Below are positions 54,909-64,000 of a stretch of DNA of 64,000 nucleotides, one piece after another. The DNA lies in the NCBI GenBank assembly GCA_963575745.1, contig CAUYUJ010018626.1:110991-174990 (forward strand), in the 5' to 3' direction. The notes under the pieces are model-generated. The model was given only the letters and a program-made list of their open reading frames with translations. It did not search any database and had not been told where the DNA came from. Source of the stretch: Prorocentrum cordatum (taxonomy: Eukaryota; Sar; Dinophyceae; Prorocentrales; Prorocentraceae). The position numbers were made by a program, and so were the translations under genes. Each line of letters begins with the position of its first letter. The stretch's first letter is position 1.

Positions 54909-55105
54909 GCTCGGGGGCGGAAAAGAGGGGGGTGATGACTAGGGGTGTGTGGATATCATGGCGGGGGCCATGATATTTCCTCAGATCTCATGGCGCCTTT
55001 TCTTATTTCATTACGTCCCTGGCCCCCCCGCTTGGCCGGGCACATGCCGCCGGTCATGATTTGCACCCCCCCCTCTTGGACACCCCCCTCTTGGCCGCTC
55101 CCGAG
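54909..55105. repeat. 200-bp dispersed repeat with splice-like ends, copy 2
   Basis: Matches 38051-38250 over its whole length: GCTCGGGGGCGGAAAAGAGG start, ATATCATGGCGGGGGCCATG in the middle, TTGGCCGCTCCCGAG end. It again starts GC (after GGGGT) and ends AG. Confidence 0.65.
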
Positions 55106-55774
55106 GTGCAGCAGGGGGTGCGAGGAGGCGGGCGAGGGAGAGAAGGGCGGGGGGCGGGGAAGAGGACGGTGAGGGAGAGGGGGGAAGCTACGTACAGCGA
55201 GCGGGAATTGGAAGAGGGAGGCCGAGAGGGAAGTTGGGAGGAGGACGGGGATGGCGGGGACGTAGACGGAGAGGAGCACGGGAAGACAGCGGCAGGGTGA
55301 CCAGGAGGAAGAGGGGGAGGGGGAAGCTTGGCGTGCTCGCGTTATATCTGATACCCTTCCCCGTCCACCTCTCCGTTCCCATCTCGCTGCACTCTGTCCC
55401 AGAATACCTGGGAGCAACATCGGCAGCAGGAGGAGCGCGAGGGGCAGGAGGGCCAGGGCAAGGCGGAGGAGCGGAGACGAGGAAGCGGCAACGGCGAGGA
55501 CGATCTCGGATCCAGAACAGTGGCCCCCGCCGGGGCGAGGGCGCTGGCCCTGAAACGTGATAGAAGCGCCGATCTTGAAATGTGGCGGCCGCTGCGCAGC
55601 GAGGAGCTTTGAGTTTCGAGGTGTCTGGGGATCTTCGCTGGTTCTTAGCTCAGCGCTGCCACTTCCGAGCAGTACCAAGTCAGACCAAGCACCTCTGGCC
55701 TGACAGAGCCCAGACCGCACCGATCTGATGAGGTCATCGAGCATCACATGTGTGGAATCCTGCGTGTGACATCG
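55106..55774. other. Gene-free stretch
   Basis: A minus-strand ORF of 308 codons (55882-54956) crosses two dispersed repeats and so is not a credible gene. No other signal. Confidence 0.35.
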
Positions 55775-55967
55775 GCGGCGAGCGAGGGGAGGAAGTGAGA
55801 AGGGGCGGGCCTTCTCAGAAGGCTCGGGAGCCTCCTGGCCTTCGGAGAAGTTTCTTGAGCCTTCCCTGAGGACACAGAACATTCCTCAGGAGGCTGGAGG
55901 CCTTCTTAGAAGCCCCGCCGCCTTCTGAGAGGGCCTTCTCCCTCTCGGTTCCCCCCCCTCGCTCACT
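55775..55967. mobile_element. Fold-back element (CTTCTGAGAAG family), copy 1
   Basis: The left arm CGGCGGCGAGCGAGGGGAGG leads into GTGAGAAGGGGCGGGCCTTC. The right arm GCCTTCTGAGAGGGCCTTCT leads into CCCCCCCTCGCTCAC. Between the arms are several CTTCNGAGAAG/CTTCTTAGAAG hairpins. No ORF. Confidence 0.72.
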
Positions 55968-56254
55968 GGTAAATCTTGCAATTCCGTTGTAGAGGCCTTG
56001 TGCACACGGGTCCCCGACAAGGGGGCCCAGGGTTTTGGGGGACGGCTCCGGGCGCGTCCCTTAGGCCCATTGAGCTCGGATCCCCAGCGGACCTTTAGAG
56101 GTCTTTACCGTGATACGTTGCACGAGGGTTTGCGACGGGGCCTCAGGCTCCGAAATCGCCCAGATTTACCGTGATCCGAGCCTCTCGAATGCCCTCTCAC
56201 GCATTTCGCGCCCCATGCGGATTTCGGTTGGGCCTCAGTGAAAGGGTGGCGCCA
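55968..56254. other. Gene-free stretch
   Basis: TTTACCGTGAT(A/C)CG occurs twice (56107, 56166), suggesting a small duplication. No gene. Confidence 0.35.
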
Positions 56255-56310
56255 GGAAGGAGGAGGAGGAAGAGGAGGAGGAGGAGGAGGAGGAGGAGGA
56301 GGAGCAGCAG
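56255..56310. repeat. (GGA)n polypurine tract
   Basis: Short GGA tract. Confidence 0.9.
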
Positions 56311-56429
56311 GAGGAGAATCGCGTGGACAGTGGAGGGAAAGTGAAGGGGCATAGAGGTGGCGAACAGCGAGCCAGGAAGAAGAGGAGGAGCAGATAGAGG
56401 AACGATGTTGAACGCCAGTCGACTTCTGG

Positions 56430-56535
56430 GCCCAGATAAATCCTGATAAATGCAGATCAATGCGGGCAAATGCAGATAAATCGAGGTAAATCCAGGTAAA
56501 TTCAGGTACGTCCAGTTAAATCCAGATATCATCAG
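56430..56535. repeat. CCAGGTAAAT short tandem repeat
   Basis: About ten units of CAG(A/G)TAAAT(C/G), 10-12 bp each. Confidence 0.85.
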
Positions 56536-56724
56536 GGACAGTTGAAGCAACTTGCGGCCGCTCTAGCCCGAGTCGAAGGACGGCAGAAGTCGTTAAGCAT
56601 TAAACGACTCCTGTGTCTGCGTTTGAGCCTCCTAAGGCCCTCTTGGAGCCCTCTTGGGCTATCGTGGAGCGTTCCGCTGGGCCTCCCAATGCCGTCTGAA
56701 GGGTTTGCCTTGGGGTAGTACTGG

Positions 56725-56888
56725 TAAGTCGGGCCTGTCTTTCTACAGGAGGAGGAATTTCCCAAAAAATAGTCGAAATATATTCAGGGGACGATTTTAA
56801 ACTATTTTTTGAAAATTTGGGGGTCGTCTTCGAGTATGTTTTATTGTTGGTGCAAAATCCGCCTGTAGGGGGACATGCCCGACCTAAC
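56725..56888. mobile_element. MITE family 1, copy C (164 bp)
   Basis: Ends TAAGTCGGGCCTGTC and GGACATGCCCGACCTAAC. Target duplication AGTACTGG(T) at 56717-56724 and 56889-56896. AT-rich interior. Confidence 0.87.
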
Positions 56889-56919
56889 AGTACTGGTGAT
56901 CTTGCGAGTTGTGGAGGAA

Positions 56920-57280
56920 CCTGGCTGGGGGCTCTCTTGGGCCGTCTCGGGGCCGTCCTTGGGCCCATTTGGGCCCTTTTGGGCGTCCCACTCGACAGTG
57001 GTTCGGCCCTCTTCGGGCAGATTTGGAGCGCTTTGAAATTGTCGTGGGGCGATATTCGGTGTGGTCTTTTGGGCCGTCTTGGACGTTCATCAGCCCGACA
57101 AATCGAGTGCGCCACACTGTGCCTCTTGGGCCGTCTTGGGTGCGCCACAGACATTCTAAGAGGCATGTTGGGCAGTCATGCATGCCTCTTGGGCCGTTCT
57201 GGTGCGAGCCTGTCCCGAAGCCCTTCGTGGCCTCCTGGGCGGCCATCTTGGGCGTGCCTTTTGTGCGGCTCTAGCCGATC
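56920..57280. repeat. TCTTGGGCCGT decamer minisatellite
   Basis: Same family as 48880-49420, more diverged. No gene recognised. Confidence 0.7.
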
Positions 57281-57484
57281 TGCCAGGGTCCCGACGGCAG
57301 AAAGCGAAGAATTGCGGGGGGGGCGTGTGGATGGCCAAAAAGTCGGAGGACCAAGAAGCGAGACCACACCCAGGGGAACCACTTCCAGCGAGGAGGTCCA
57401 CGAGGTGCCCCCGAGCTGGCGATAAGGTGTATCGAGTGGGAATGGGGGATGACACCACCAGGGCGAGTCCCCTGCTGCTCGCGC

Positions 57485-57585
57485 GGGTGGTGGTGGTGGT
57501 GGTGGTGGTGGTGGTGGTGGTGGTGGTGGTGGTGGTGGTGGTGGTGGTGGTGGTGGTGGTGGTGGTGGTGGTGGTGGTGGTGGTG
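57485..57585. repeat. (GGT)n perfect microsatellite
   Basis: About 33 uninterrupted GGT units. Translates as poly-Thr or poly-Pro on the minus strand and poly-Val on the plus strand. Confidence 0.95.
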
Positions 57586-58070
57586 TCGCTGTGCCTTGTT
57601 TTTGTAGGCCGCGTGAAGTCTGACATCGGTTAAAATGGTTAACGCTGACTACGGCCAATCCCGAGGGAAACCAAGCCCTACGAGGAAGTTGAAGATGCAG
57701 ATCAACGTCGGTCCTTGCCAGAGAAGTAAAAGACGCCGATGTAGATGATGATCAGCCGTCGTGAATCGTGGGAGGCCACGAAGTACAGCGCGCGTGATGA
57801 TTGCGAAGGCCTCACGGCCGGTGCCGCCGACCCTGAAGGGAGACGACGACGACAATGGCGGCAGCGGCAACGACGACGACGCTGATGTGAGCCCGAGTCC
57901 TCAGGGATGCTTATGTATTGGGGTCTCTTCGGAAGTCTCCCGGGGGCCTCTGGGGAGGAATTTGGGGGTCTCTTGGGAGCCTCTGAGGGGTCCTCTCGGG
58001 TTCCTTTTTCAGGTGTCCTGGTGGGCCTCTTGTGGGCTTCCTGGGGCAACGAAGTGCAGCGCGTGTGGTG
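57586..58070. other. Mostly unique; decamer minisatellite at 57905-58045
   Basis: CTCTTGGGAGCCTCT-type repeats belong to the same family as 48880. No gene recognised. Confidence 0.45.
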
Positions 58071-58082
58071 ATTCAGCAGAGG

Positions 58083-58423
58083 CCGAGCATTTTCCTTGGG
58101 TGGAGGGCCAAGGGTGAACTCTGAAAGGCCGTTTCGATGGACGCTCGAGGCCTGAGTGTGCCAAAGGTGAATCACAAGACGGATTGGTTTTCGAGGTGCA
58201 AAAGCCCATACAGTCAACCCGCATGGCAAGGATGGGCAACATTCCCAAGGGTACCCCGCATTCTTGCCTCCTCGGCCCATCTTTGGCCACTTCCGTTGGC
58301 CGCGCCCCGCTCGAAAAGCTTCGGCGTGGCCTTCCAAGGCGCTTGCATCCTTATCGCACATTCTTGCTGTACGGGTTGACTGCATGGATTCCACCCTGAG
58401 CCCTCCACCCAAAGAAACTGCCA
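58083..58423. mobile_element. MITE family 2, long copy with nested insertion (341 bp)
   Basis: The left end CCGAGCATTTTCCTTGGGTG and the inverted right end (CTTGGCAGTTTCTTTGGGTG read inward) form TIRs of about 33 bp. Exact 8-bp duplication AGCAGAGG at 58075-58082 and 58424-58431. Against the short copy at 12497 it carries an extra block, about 58212-58381. Confidence 0.82.
58212..58381. mobile_element. Nested inverted-repeat element inside MITE family 2
   Basis: Begins CAGTCAACCCGCATGGCAAG and ends with its near inverse (CTTGCTGTACGGGTTGACTG). The 12.5-kb copy reads AAAAGCCCATATGGG straight across this position, so it is an empty site. Relatives lie at 6915-7106 and 9790-9900. Confidence 0.65.
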
Positions 58424-58577
58424 AGCAGAGGGGGGCGGCAGATCTGCACGGAGGGCCATGCGCTCAGCCGCCGGCCCCCGCGGGGGCTGGGCCACCCTGC
58501 GCCCGTGCTGGGACGGTTCGGGGGTCCCTCGGTCAAGCAGTGGCGAAGCGTCCTGGCGTGCGCACAGGCCTAACAAG

Positions 58578-58712
58578 CAATGTTCTAAGAACCTTTTTTG
58601 TTGTTTCCACGACGTGTTCTTAGAAGACTATCTTGTTTTATCACATCGGGCTTGTGTTCTAAGAACACGGTTTTCTTATTAGAACAGTTTTGGGTTCTAA
58701 GACAATGTCGTG
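58578..58712. repeat. Fold-back with TGTTCTAAGAACA words
   Basis: GTTCTAAGAAC occurs three times, in whole or part, within 135 bp. Outer arms CCACGACGTGTTCTTAG and CTAAGACAATGTCGTGG are inverted matches. No ORF. Confidence 0.6.
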
Positions 58713-58794
58713 GTAGGCCTATATAGGAATGCCAGGACGGCCGGTCCCTGCTCAACTCGTTGGGCCCTCTTTTGTGGCATCTCGAGCCATCGGT

Positions 58795-58990
58795 CGGCGG
58801 CGAGCGGGGGGGAGTGAGAAGGAGAAGGCCTTCTCGGAAGGCGGCGGGACGTCTCGAAAGCCCTCGCGCCTTCTGAGGAGTTGTTCGGCGTCTTCGGGGA
58901 AGGCGCAGGAAACTTCTCAGAAGGCCAGGGGACTTCCGAGCCTTCTGAGAAGGCCTTCTTCTTCTCATTTCCCCCCCCCCTTGCTCGCAA
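58795..58990. mobile_element. Fold-back element (CTTCTGAGAAG family), copy 2
   Basis: Arms GGCGGCGAGCGGGGGGGAGT and CATTTCCCCCCCCCCTTGCT enclose four CTTCTNAGAAG-type hairpins. Confidence 0.72.
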
Positions 58991-60077
58991 CCGATTCATG
59001 CTATGTTGTGACCTCGGGGATGGGCAATCTTGGCGGCCCATTCGGGGTATCTTGAGGCCGTCTGTGAGCCCTAAGAGGTCATCCTTGGCAAGTCGGGCGG
59101 CATCGCGGGGGCATTTGAGAGGGTACCTTGGCGCTGTTTGGGGCGATCTTGTGATTCTGAATCAACGCATGATCATCATTATCATCATCCTCATCTTCGT
59201 TGTTCGTACCGTCTTTCTCCGCCATCTTCTGCTTGTGTTCCTCGTTATCCTCCCCCTATTCCCGCTCCCGTTGCCTTCTGCTTGTGTTCCTCGTTACCCC
59301 CCCCTAATCCCGCTCCCGTTGCCCTGACGCGCCCACCTCCCATTTCTCATTATGCCTCTTGCGCGATCGAGCATTCCCCCTCGTCTTTCTCCCAATCTGC
59401 ACGCCCGTTGCGCTTCTCTCCGCTTAGCGACTGGCAATAGAAGGCAAAGCGCATGAAGCCCATCAAGCGCACGAAGCATTTCGAGTTGGGTACCGATTCC
59501 AAGAAGGGCAAGAACGAATACGGCGCCCCCTGTGATGACAGGAGGTGGAGGAGGGGGAGGAGTTGCCTTCAGACACTCTGGCGAGTTTTCTTGCAGGGAG
59601 TGGGGACGGGGGGGGCGTGGCGAGGCTGAAAAGGAAATCTGGACTTCGCGTAAGTCGGGACTCGGTTGCATTGTTTTTTTCTTGAGAGCTACTTTGAAGA
59701 ATCGGAGGAGGGGGCACAGCGAAATGCCGTGCAAGCAAAGCTGCATGATTCTAAACGAAAGCGCCCTCAACGGAAGGAGGAGAACGCGGCGGAGGAGGAT
59801 CAGGAAGCGGGCAGAGGCACCGGGAGAGAGCCGCAGGAGGCAGAGCGAAGGACGCTGACGAGGGGGTGCCCTGGGAGCGCCCTCTGCAGGCGGCTGTCCT
59901 GCCACACCGGCCGCCGCGCCCTCCTGGGTCGGAAGCCGGGCGAAGGTTGGCAAACCCGTGGCTGCTAAAACGGAGCTCCGGTAAGTTGTTCTTTCCGGGG
60001 AGCAGCCTGGTTACCGTTTGGTGCGCTCAGCTCTCTTCCGGGAATCTGTTTTGTCTTCTGGGAAGAGCGTTTTAGCA
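58991..60077. other. Gene-free stretch
   Basis: CTTGTGTTCCTCGTTA(T/C)CC is repeated at 59231 and 59282 with a CCCGCTCCCGTTGCC block. ORFs of about 100 codons on both strands lack recognisable domains. Confidence 0.35.
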
Positions 60078-60242
60078 TTAAATCGGGCCTGCCCCTCTAC
60101 AGGAGGAACATTCAAACACAATATTCAACAAAATAGTCTGGGGACGAGTTTTCGAGCATCTGTTGGCCATCTTGAAGTCTGATTTGACTATTTTTCATTG
60201 TTCCTCCAAGATCCGCCTGTAGGGGGACATGCCCGACCCAAA
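60078..60242. mobile_element. MITE family 1, copy D (165 bp)
   Basis: Ends TTAAATCGGGCCTGCCC and GGGGACATGCCCGACCCAA. A 7-bp duplication, TTTAGCA, lies at 60071-60077 and 60243-60249. Confidence 0.83.
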
Positions 60243-61009
60243 TTTAGCAGCGACGGATTTGCCAGCCCTCGCCCTGCTTCCGACTGGGGAGCGCCTCGGC
60301 ACCCCATTCCCGTGTCGTTTTCACCGACCCCCCTCCCCATCCCCATCTCCATCCCCCTTCGAGACCCCCCCCCCACCAGAGTACCACTCCAGTTGGGGAT
60401 ACGCCCCTCGAGACCCAAAGGGGACGGCCCATATGATCCCCACCCAGGGAGGGGGGGGGCGACCGGTTGTTACTATGGCCCGTTGGGTGTTAGTGTGGCC
60501 CGTTGGGTGTTAGTGTGGCCCGTCGCGCGGCTGGATGGGAGTTACTGTGGCCCGCGCAGGCCGCTCAATGAAAAGTAATGTGTAAAGGTATCTCATGTTA
60601 GATCTGTAGACCTTATCTCAGGGCGGGGGGGGGGGGGGCAAACCGCCCGGTGGGGGCCCAGGCCACGCCGCTGGGGAGGGGGAGCGGCGCAACGATGCAC
60701 ACCACTGCCGACGCGTCGCCGATGGGGGCCTGCGGGGCCCACCCCGCCCAGGAGCATCCGCGGCTTCGCTCCGTGCAGCCCGCGCGTGTCCGGTGGTGCT
60801 CGGGGGCCGCGCTGCGCCGTCGAAGGAGCCCCGTGCCATCTCTGGCGCCCTGCCCGAGCAGGGACCTGGCCGAAGGCCTCCGAAGCCAGGGGGGAAAAAA
60901 AGCAGACGCGATGCATCGTCGATCCCCCAGAACATGTGGGAAACGATGGGAAGTGGGGGGGAAGACAAACAAAAACAGGAAAAACTGGAACCCTGGTATT
61001 GGCGTCTAC
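60243..61009. other. Gene-free stretch
   Basis: GTTGGGTGTTAGTGTGGCCC is tandemly repeated at 60483-60520. Otherwise unique and GC-rich, with overlapping ORFs and no domain. Confidence 0.4.
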
Positions 61010-61100
61010 TTATTTGCGTGTCCCAGGACCCCTTCAAGAAGGCCCCAGGCCTTCCGAACCTTCTGAGGAGGCCCGCCCCGTCCCCACTCATTCCCCCTCC
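61010..61100. mobile_element. Fold-back element (CTTCTGAGAAG family), partial
   Basis: Only the right half (GGCCTTCCGAACCTTCTGAG and CCCCCTCCGC) is present. Confidence 0.5.
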
Positions 61101-61429
61101 GCAAACGAACGGCCCGCCATACCCAGTGCCGCGTTTCGTCGCTGCTGGAGCCCCGGGGTCGCTGCAGCCGAACGTGCTCTTCGGGTCTAGCACCTGGCAC
61201 GCTTGGCGGTCGCTTCGGCTCGGTCCTTCGGCCCCTTCGGCTCGGCCCCCCGCTGGCGGGGAGCGCGAGCGGGCGGGCGGTGGGCGGATCGGGGTTTTGA
61301 TAGGACTCCTGGGACGTTTCTCTTGCAGCGGGATGCTGTTGAGTACTGGGTGTTGCGTTCGAGACGGAGGCTGTTGAGTACTGGGTGTTGTGATGGAGAC
61401 GGATGCTTCGGCGGCGTGCCCGGGGGGGA

Positions 61430-61603
61430 GGTGACAATGGGCGGGCCTTCTCAGAAGGCTCGGAAGTTCCCCGGCCTTCTGAGAAGTTTTCTAAGCCTTC
61501 CCCGTAGACGCAGAACACCTCTCAGAAGGCGCGTGGGCTTCCAAGAAGCCCCGCCGCCTTCTGAGAAGGCCTTCGCCTTCTCGCTTCCCCCCTCGCTCGC
61601 CGC
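61430..61603. mobile_element. Fold-back element (CTTCTGAGAAG family), copy 3
   Basis: Starts with GGGGGGGAGGTGACAATGGG and GGCCTTCTCAGAAGGC; ends GCCTTCTGAGAAGGCCTTCG then CCCCCCTCGCTCGCCGCCG. A CGGCGGCG block precedes the left arm. Confidence 0.72.
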
Positions 61604-61814
61604 CGAGTCATGCAGCCATGCAAGGGAGGACAGAGGCGAACAAATCGTGCACCCCTTACCTCGTCCTGCAGCAAGTCGAGGCTTGCTGCAGGTCGGCCGC
61701 TGAGCCTCTCCCCCTCCGAGCAGCTCTCCCCCTCCGAGCAGTGCCCGTGTCCCGGGGCCCGCTCGCTTCGTGCCAAGAGGCCGATGCCTTGCAGGAGGTT
61801 GGCCGTTGAGCTTC

Positions 61815-61985
61815 TCGCATTACGTTGCATCTTCGGGGGACCTCGTCTGTCCCCCAGATTGGTGTCTTCTCGTGCGCCTGGCGCGAGCTCGATGCGGACT
61901 CGACGCGGCTCTTTGCGCGGACCCAGCGTGGATTCGACACGGATTCGACGCGTTCGACATGGTTGTGACACGGCTGGTGGGCGCG
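61815..61985. repeat. Dispersed repeat shared with 14205-14370
   Basis: Opens GTTGCATCTTCGGGGG and carries GATGCGGACTCGACGCGG and GGATTCGACACGGATTCGAC words in the order seen at 14.2 kb. Confidence 0.6.
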
Positions 61986-63011
61986 AGAGGACAGCTGAGG
62001 TACAGTGGAGGCGCATGCCAAGAAGCACCTTGTTTGCCTCCAGGGTGCCCTGGGTTTCTTGGGTTTTGATGGTTTTGTTGTGGAAGGCGTGACGCTCCAA
62101 CCCCAAACTTGTGGTGGAGTCCAAAACTTGGATAGCAGGGCGCCCGTGGAAAGGCCTGGCGAAGAACTCTGGAAGGACCTGGAGAGAACTTCCGAAGGTC
62201 CTTCTGGAGAGCTTCCGGGCACGCGTATTGCGAAACGCCTAGAAATGCCTGTCGGGACACGTTGCAGCCTCAAGCAAATAGCATGGAAACCGGAACGACC
62301 TCCGGGGCTACCCTGCGTCTCCGGCTTCTTAATCCGAAAGCCTCTTAGCTCTCTGCGAGCTATCCGGGAAAATCGAATGGACGTCCTGGGGTCTCAGGGT
62401 CGGGCTTCTCGTGGGAGGTCTCTTGTGGTCGAGCTCCCCTACTGTACCTCCCCCCCCCCTGGGTGGCGGGACGGCCTCCGACCGCGGACGCGCCAGCGCC
62501 GGCGCCTGGCGTGGGGACTCCGCAGGAAGGCGCGGGGACTCCCAGGGACCCCACAGGAGGCGTTCCCCAAAAAGGCCTTGACTTCGAGGATCGAAGGGGT
62601 TGCCATCTCTTCCTCGGCGGAAGGCGGCGGAAGGTCGGCGGAAGTAAAATGAGGCCGCCTCCGCGGGCGGAAGCTGGCGGAAGGCGGAGGCCGAAGTAAA
62701 AGATGCGCCCCAAAGAGATGAAAACGTTTTTTTGCTCAGGGTTTCCGAAATCCGCCATGTGTCGCACCGCCGTTTGTTCCGACGCGCGGCCTTGCGTCTT
62801 GGGGAGGGCGCCTCAGCCCATGGGACAAACGCAGCCTCGGACGCGGTGGGCTCGCCGTGGGGTTTGCCGCGGTGCTGGCGTCGTCTGCTTGGGGCGCGGG
62901 ATGCTGGGTTTGCCATGGGTTTGCCGTGGTGTCGGCGTCGTCCACTTGGGCGCGTCGAGAACAAGCGGTGCGGGGACATATAGAGCAATCCGCGAATAGG
63001 ATCACTTGGCG
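61986..63011. other. Gene-free stretch
   Basis: A plus ORF of 215 codons (62005-62652) and an overlapping minus ORF of 219 codons (62988-62329) show no domains. GGCGGAAG(G/C) words repeat at 62617-62690. GTGGTTTGCC-type words repeat at 62860-62945. Confidence 0.35.
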
Positions 63012-63208
63012 GCGAGCGAGGGGGGAGAGTGAGAAGGGGCAGGCCTTCTCAGAAGGATCGGAAGTCCCTCGGCCATCTGAGAAGTTGCCTAAGCCTTTCC
63101 CGAAGACACGAAAACCCTTTGAGAAGGCGCGAGGGTTTCTGAGAAGTCCCGGCGCCTTCTGAGAGGGCCTTCTCCTTCTCACTTCCCCCCCCTTCGCCGC
63201 CGAGCCTG
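63012..63208. mobile_element. Fold-back element (CTTCTGAGAAG family), copy 4
   Basis: Left arm CGGCGAGCGAGGGGGGAGAG, right arm CACTTCCCCCCCCTTCGCCG. Internal hairpins GGCCTTCTCAGAAGG and GCCTTCTGAGAGGGCC. Confidence 0.75.
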
Positions 63209-63477
63209 GCGCCTCGAAGAAGTCGGGGCGCCCAGCGAGTCGCCGCTCGTTGGTCTCCGCCTTCCGGGAGAGCCGCCTCCTTCTCGTGCCATCCCCTCGC
63301 TCGCCGCCCGACCTCTCTGGCTCCGCCCACGGCCGCCAGGCTCCAAGTACCGCTGAGAGCCGCGGGCCCCCGCGCGCCCGCCCGCGCGCAGGGGCCTGGC
63401 CCCGCACGGTGCCCTGGCCTCGGCGCGCGCCTACGCGGGTGGCACGGCAGCGCTCCGCACGCGCGGGCGCGCGCGCG
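63209..63477. other. Gene-free GC-rich stretch
   Basis: No gene recognised; very high GC with CGCG runs. Confidence 0.35.
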
Positions 63478-64000
63478 GAGGAGGAGGAGGAGGAGGAGGA
63501 GGAGGAGAAGGAGGCGGAGGAGGAGACGGAGGAGGAGGAGGAGGAGGAGGAGGAGGAGGAGGAAGAGGAGGAGGAGCGCTGAGGAGGAGGAGGAGGGAGG
63601 AGGCGGAGGAGGAGGTAGGAGGAGGCGGCGAGAGGAGGAGTGAGGCGGAGGAGGAGGAAGGGGAGGAGGCGGAGGAGGGAGGAGGAGGAGGAGGCGCGAA
63701 GGAGGAGGAGTGGAAGGAGGAGGCGCAGAGGTGAGGGAGGATGGAAGGAGGAAGGCGGAGGAGGAGGGGGAGGAGGAGGATGAGGAGGAGGCGGACGGGA
63801 GGAGGAGCGGAGGAGGAGGAGAGAAGGAGGCGGAGGAGGAAGGAAGGAGGCGGAGGTGAGAGAGGAGAGGGGAGGAGGAGGAGCAGGAGGAGCAGGGCGA
63901 CCAGAGGGGGGTCGAGGGAGCAGGAGGGATGAGGAGGAGTGGAGGGGGTAGGGGCGGAGGCAGGAGAAGCAGGGAGGGATAGGAGGAAGGAGACAGGAGG
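63478..64000. repeat. (GGA)n polypurine region running off the window
   Basis: GGA triplets with GGC and GAGA interruptions to the last base. Its true length is not visible. Confidence 0.93.

Noticed and set aside
54956-55882. 308-codon minus-strand ORF
   Set aside because: It crosses a dispersed repeat and a fold-back element found elsewhere, so its reading is composite.
1-64000. tRNA, rRNA or snRNA genes
   Set aside because: I looked for conserved arms and cores and saw none I could defend; a covariance-model search would be needed to exclude small RNAs.

Overview
This is nuclear DNA of a eukaryote, most likely a dinoflagellate. It is GC-rich and almost gene-empty, and most of it is simple-sequence tracts, tandem repeats and short dispersed repeats. 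Four signs point to a dinoflagellate: a Ty1/copia element of the large type seen in that group; TTTGGCTCAAG, the last 11 bases of the dinoflagellate spliced leader, inside the element's LTRs; a candidate GC-AG intron bounded by a short direct repeat; and no bacterial gene structure. A 100-base run of N (53901-54000) marks a scaffold gap. No rRNA, tRNA or CRISPR array was recognised.

The centrepiece is a 10.77-kb LTR retrotransposon (18152-28923). Its 175-bp LTRs differ at one base, and it sits inside a (GGA)n tract with a GGAGG target duplication. Its parts in order are: a primer-binding site resembling initiator-Met tRNA; a gag-protease ORF with two zinc knuckles; a G GGT TTT slippery site exactly where the pol frame opens; integrase; a region resembling a cytosine-C5 methyltransferase; reverse transcriptase; RNase H; and a third ORF of 817-861 aa after RNase H. 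I read that third ORF as coiled coil, proline-rich linker, RRM-like fold and C-terminal domain. Two one-base T-run indels bracket integrase, and the RT active site reads HGDG, so this copy is probably damaged despite its youth.

The only host gene I can name is a GILT-like thiol reductase (about 39541-41002, +). It is split by a (TCC)-rich 732-bp GC-AG intron flanked by a 9-bp direct repeat, and a signal-peptide exon may lie at 38260. A decayed gene of unknown function lies at 10302-11175, and there is a weak coding-like stretch on the minus strand at 3958-4420.

The rest, left to right, is as follows. At 0-18 kb there are dispersed repeats, a ~101-bp satellite, two short inverted-repeat element families with 8-bp target duplications, TCC/GGA tracts and an AGCAT satellite. 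At 29-37 kb there are a 77-bp minisatellite, an ATC tract and a 2.5-kb CAATGCCAA satellite. At 37-48 kb there are GGA tracts around the GILT gene, fold-back elements and a 44-bp perfect palindrome. At 48-54 kb there are G-rich minisatellites, a 1-kb GAT tract and an inverted repeat cluster. At 54-64 kb there are further MITE-like and fold-back elements, ending in a GGA tract that runs off the window. All repeat relationships were found by eye and need self-alignment.
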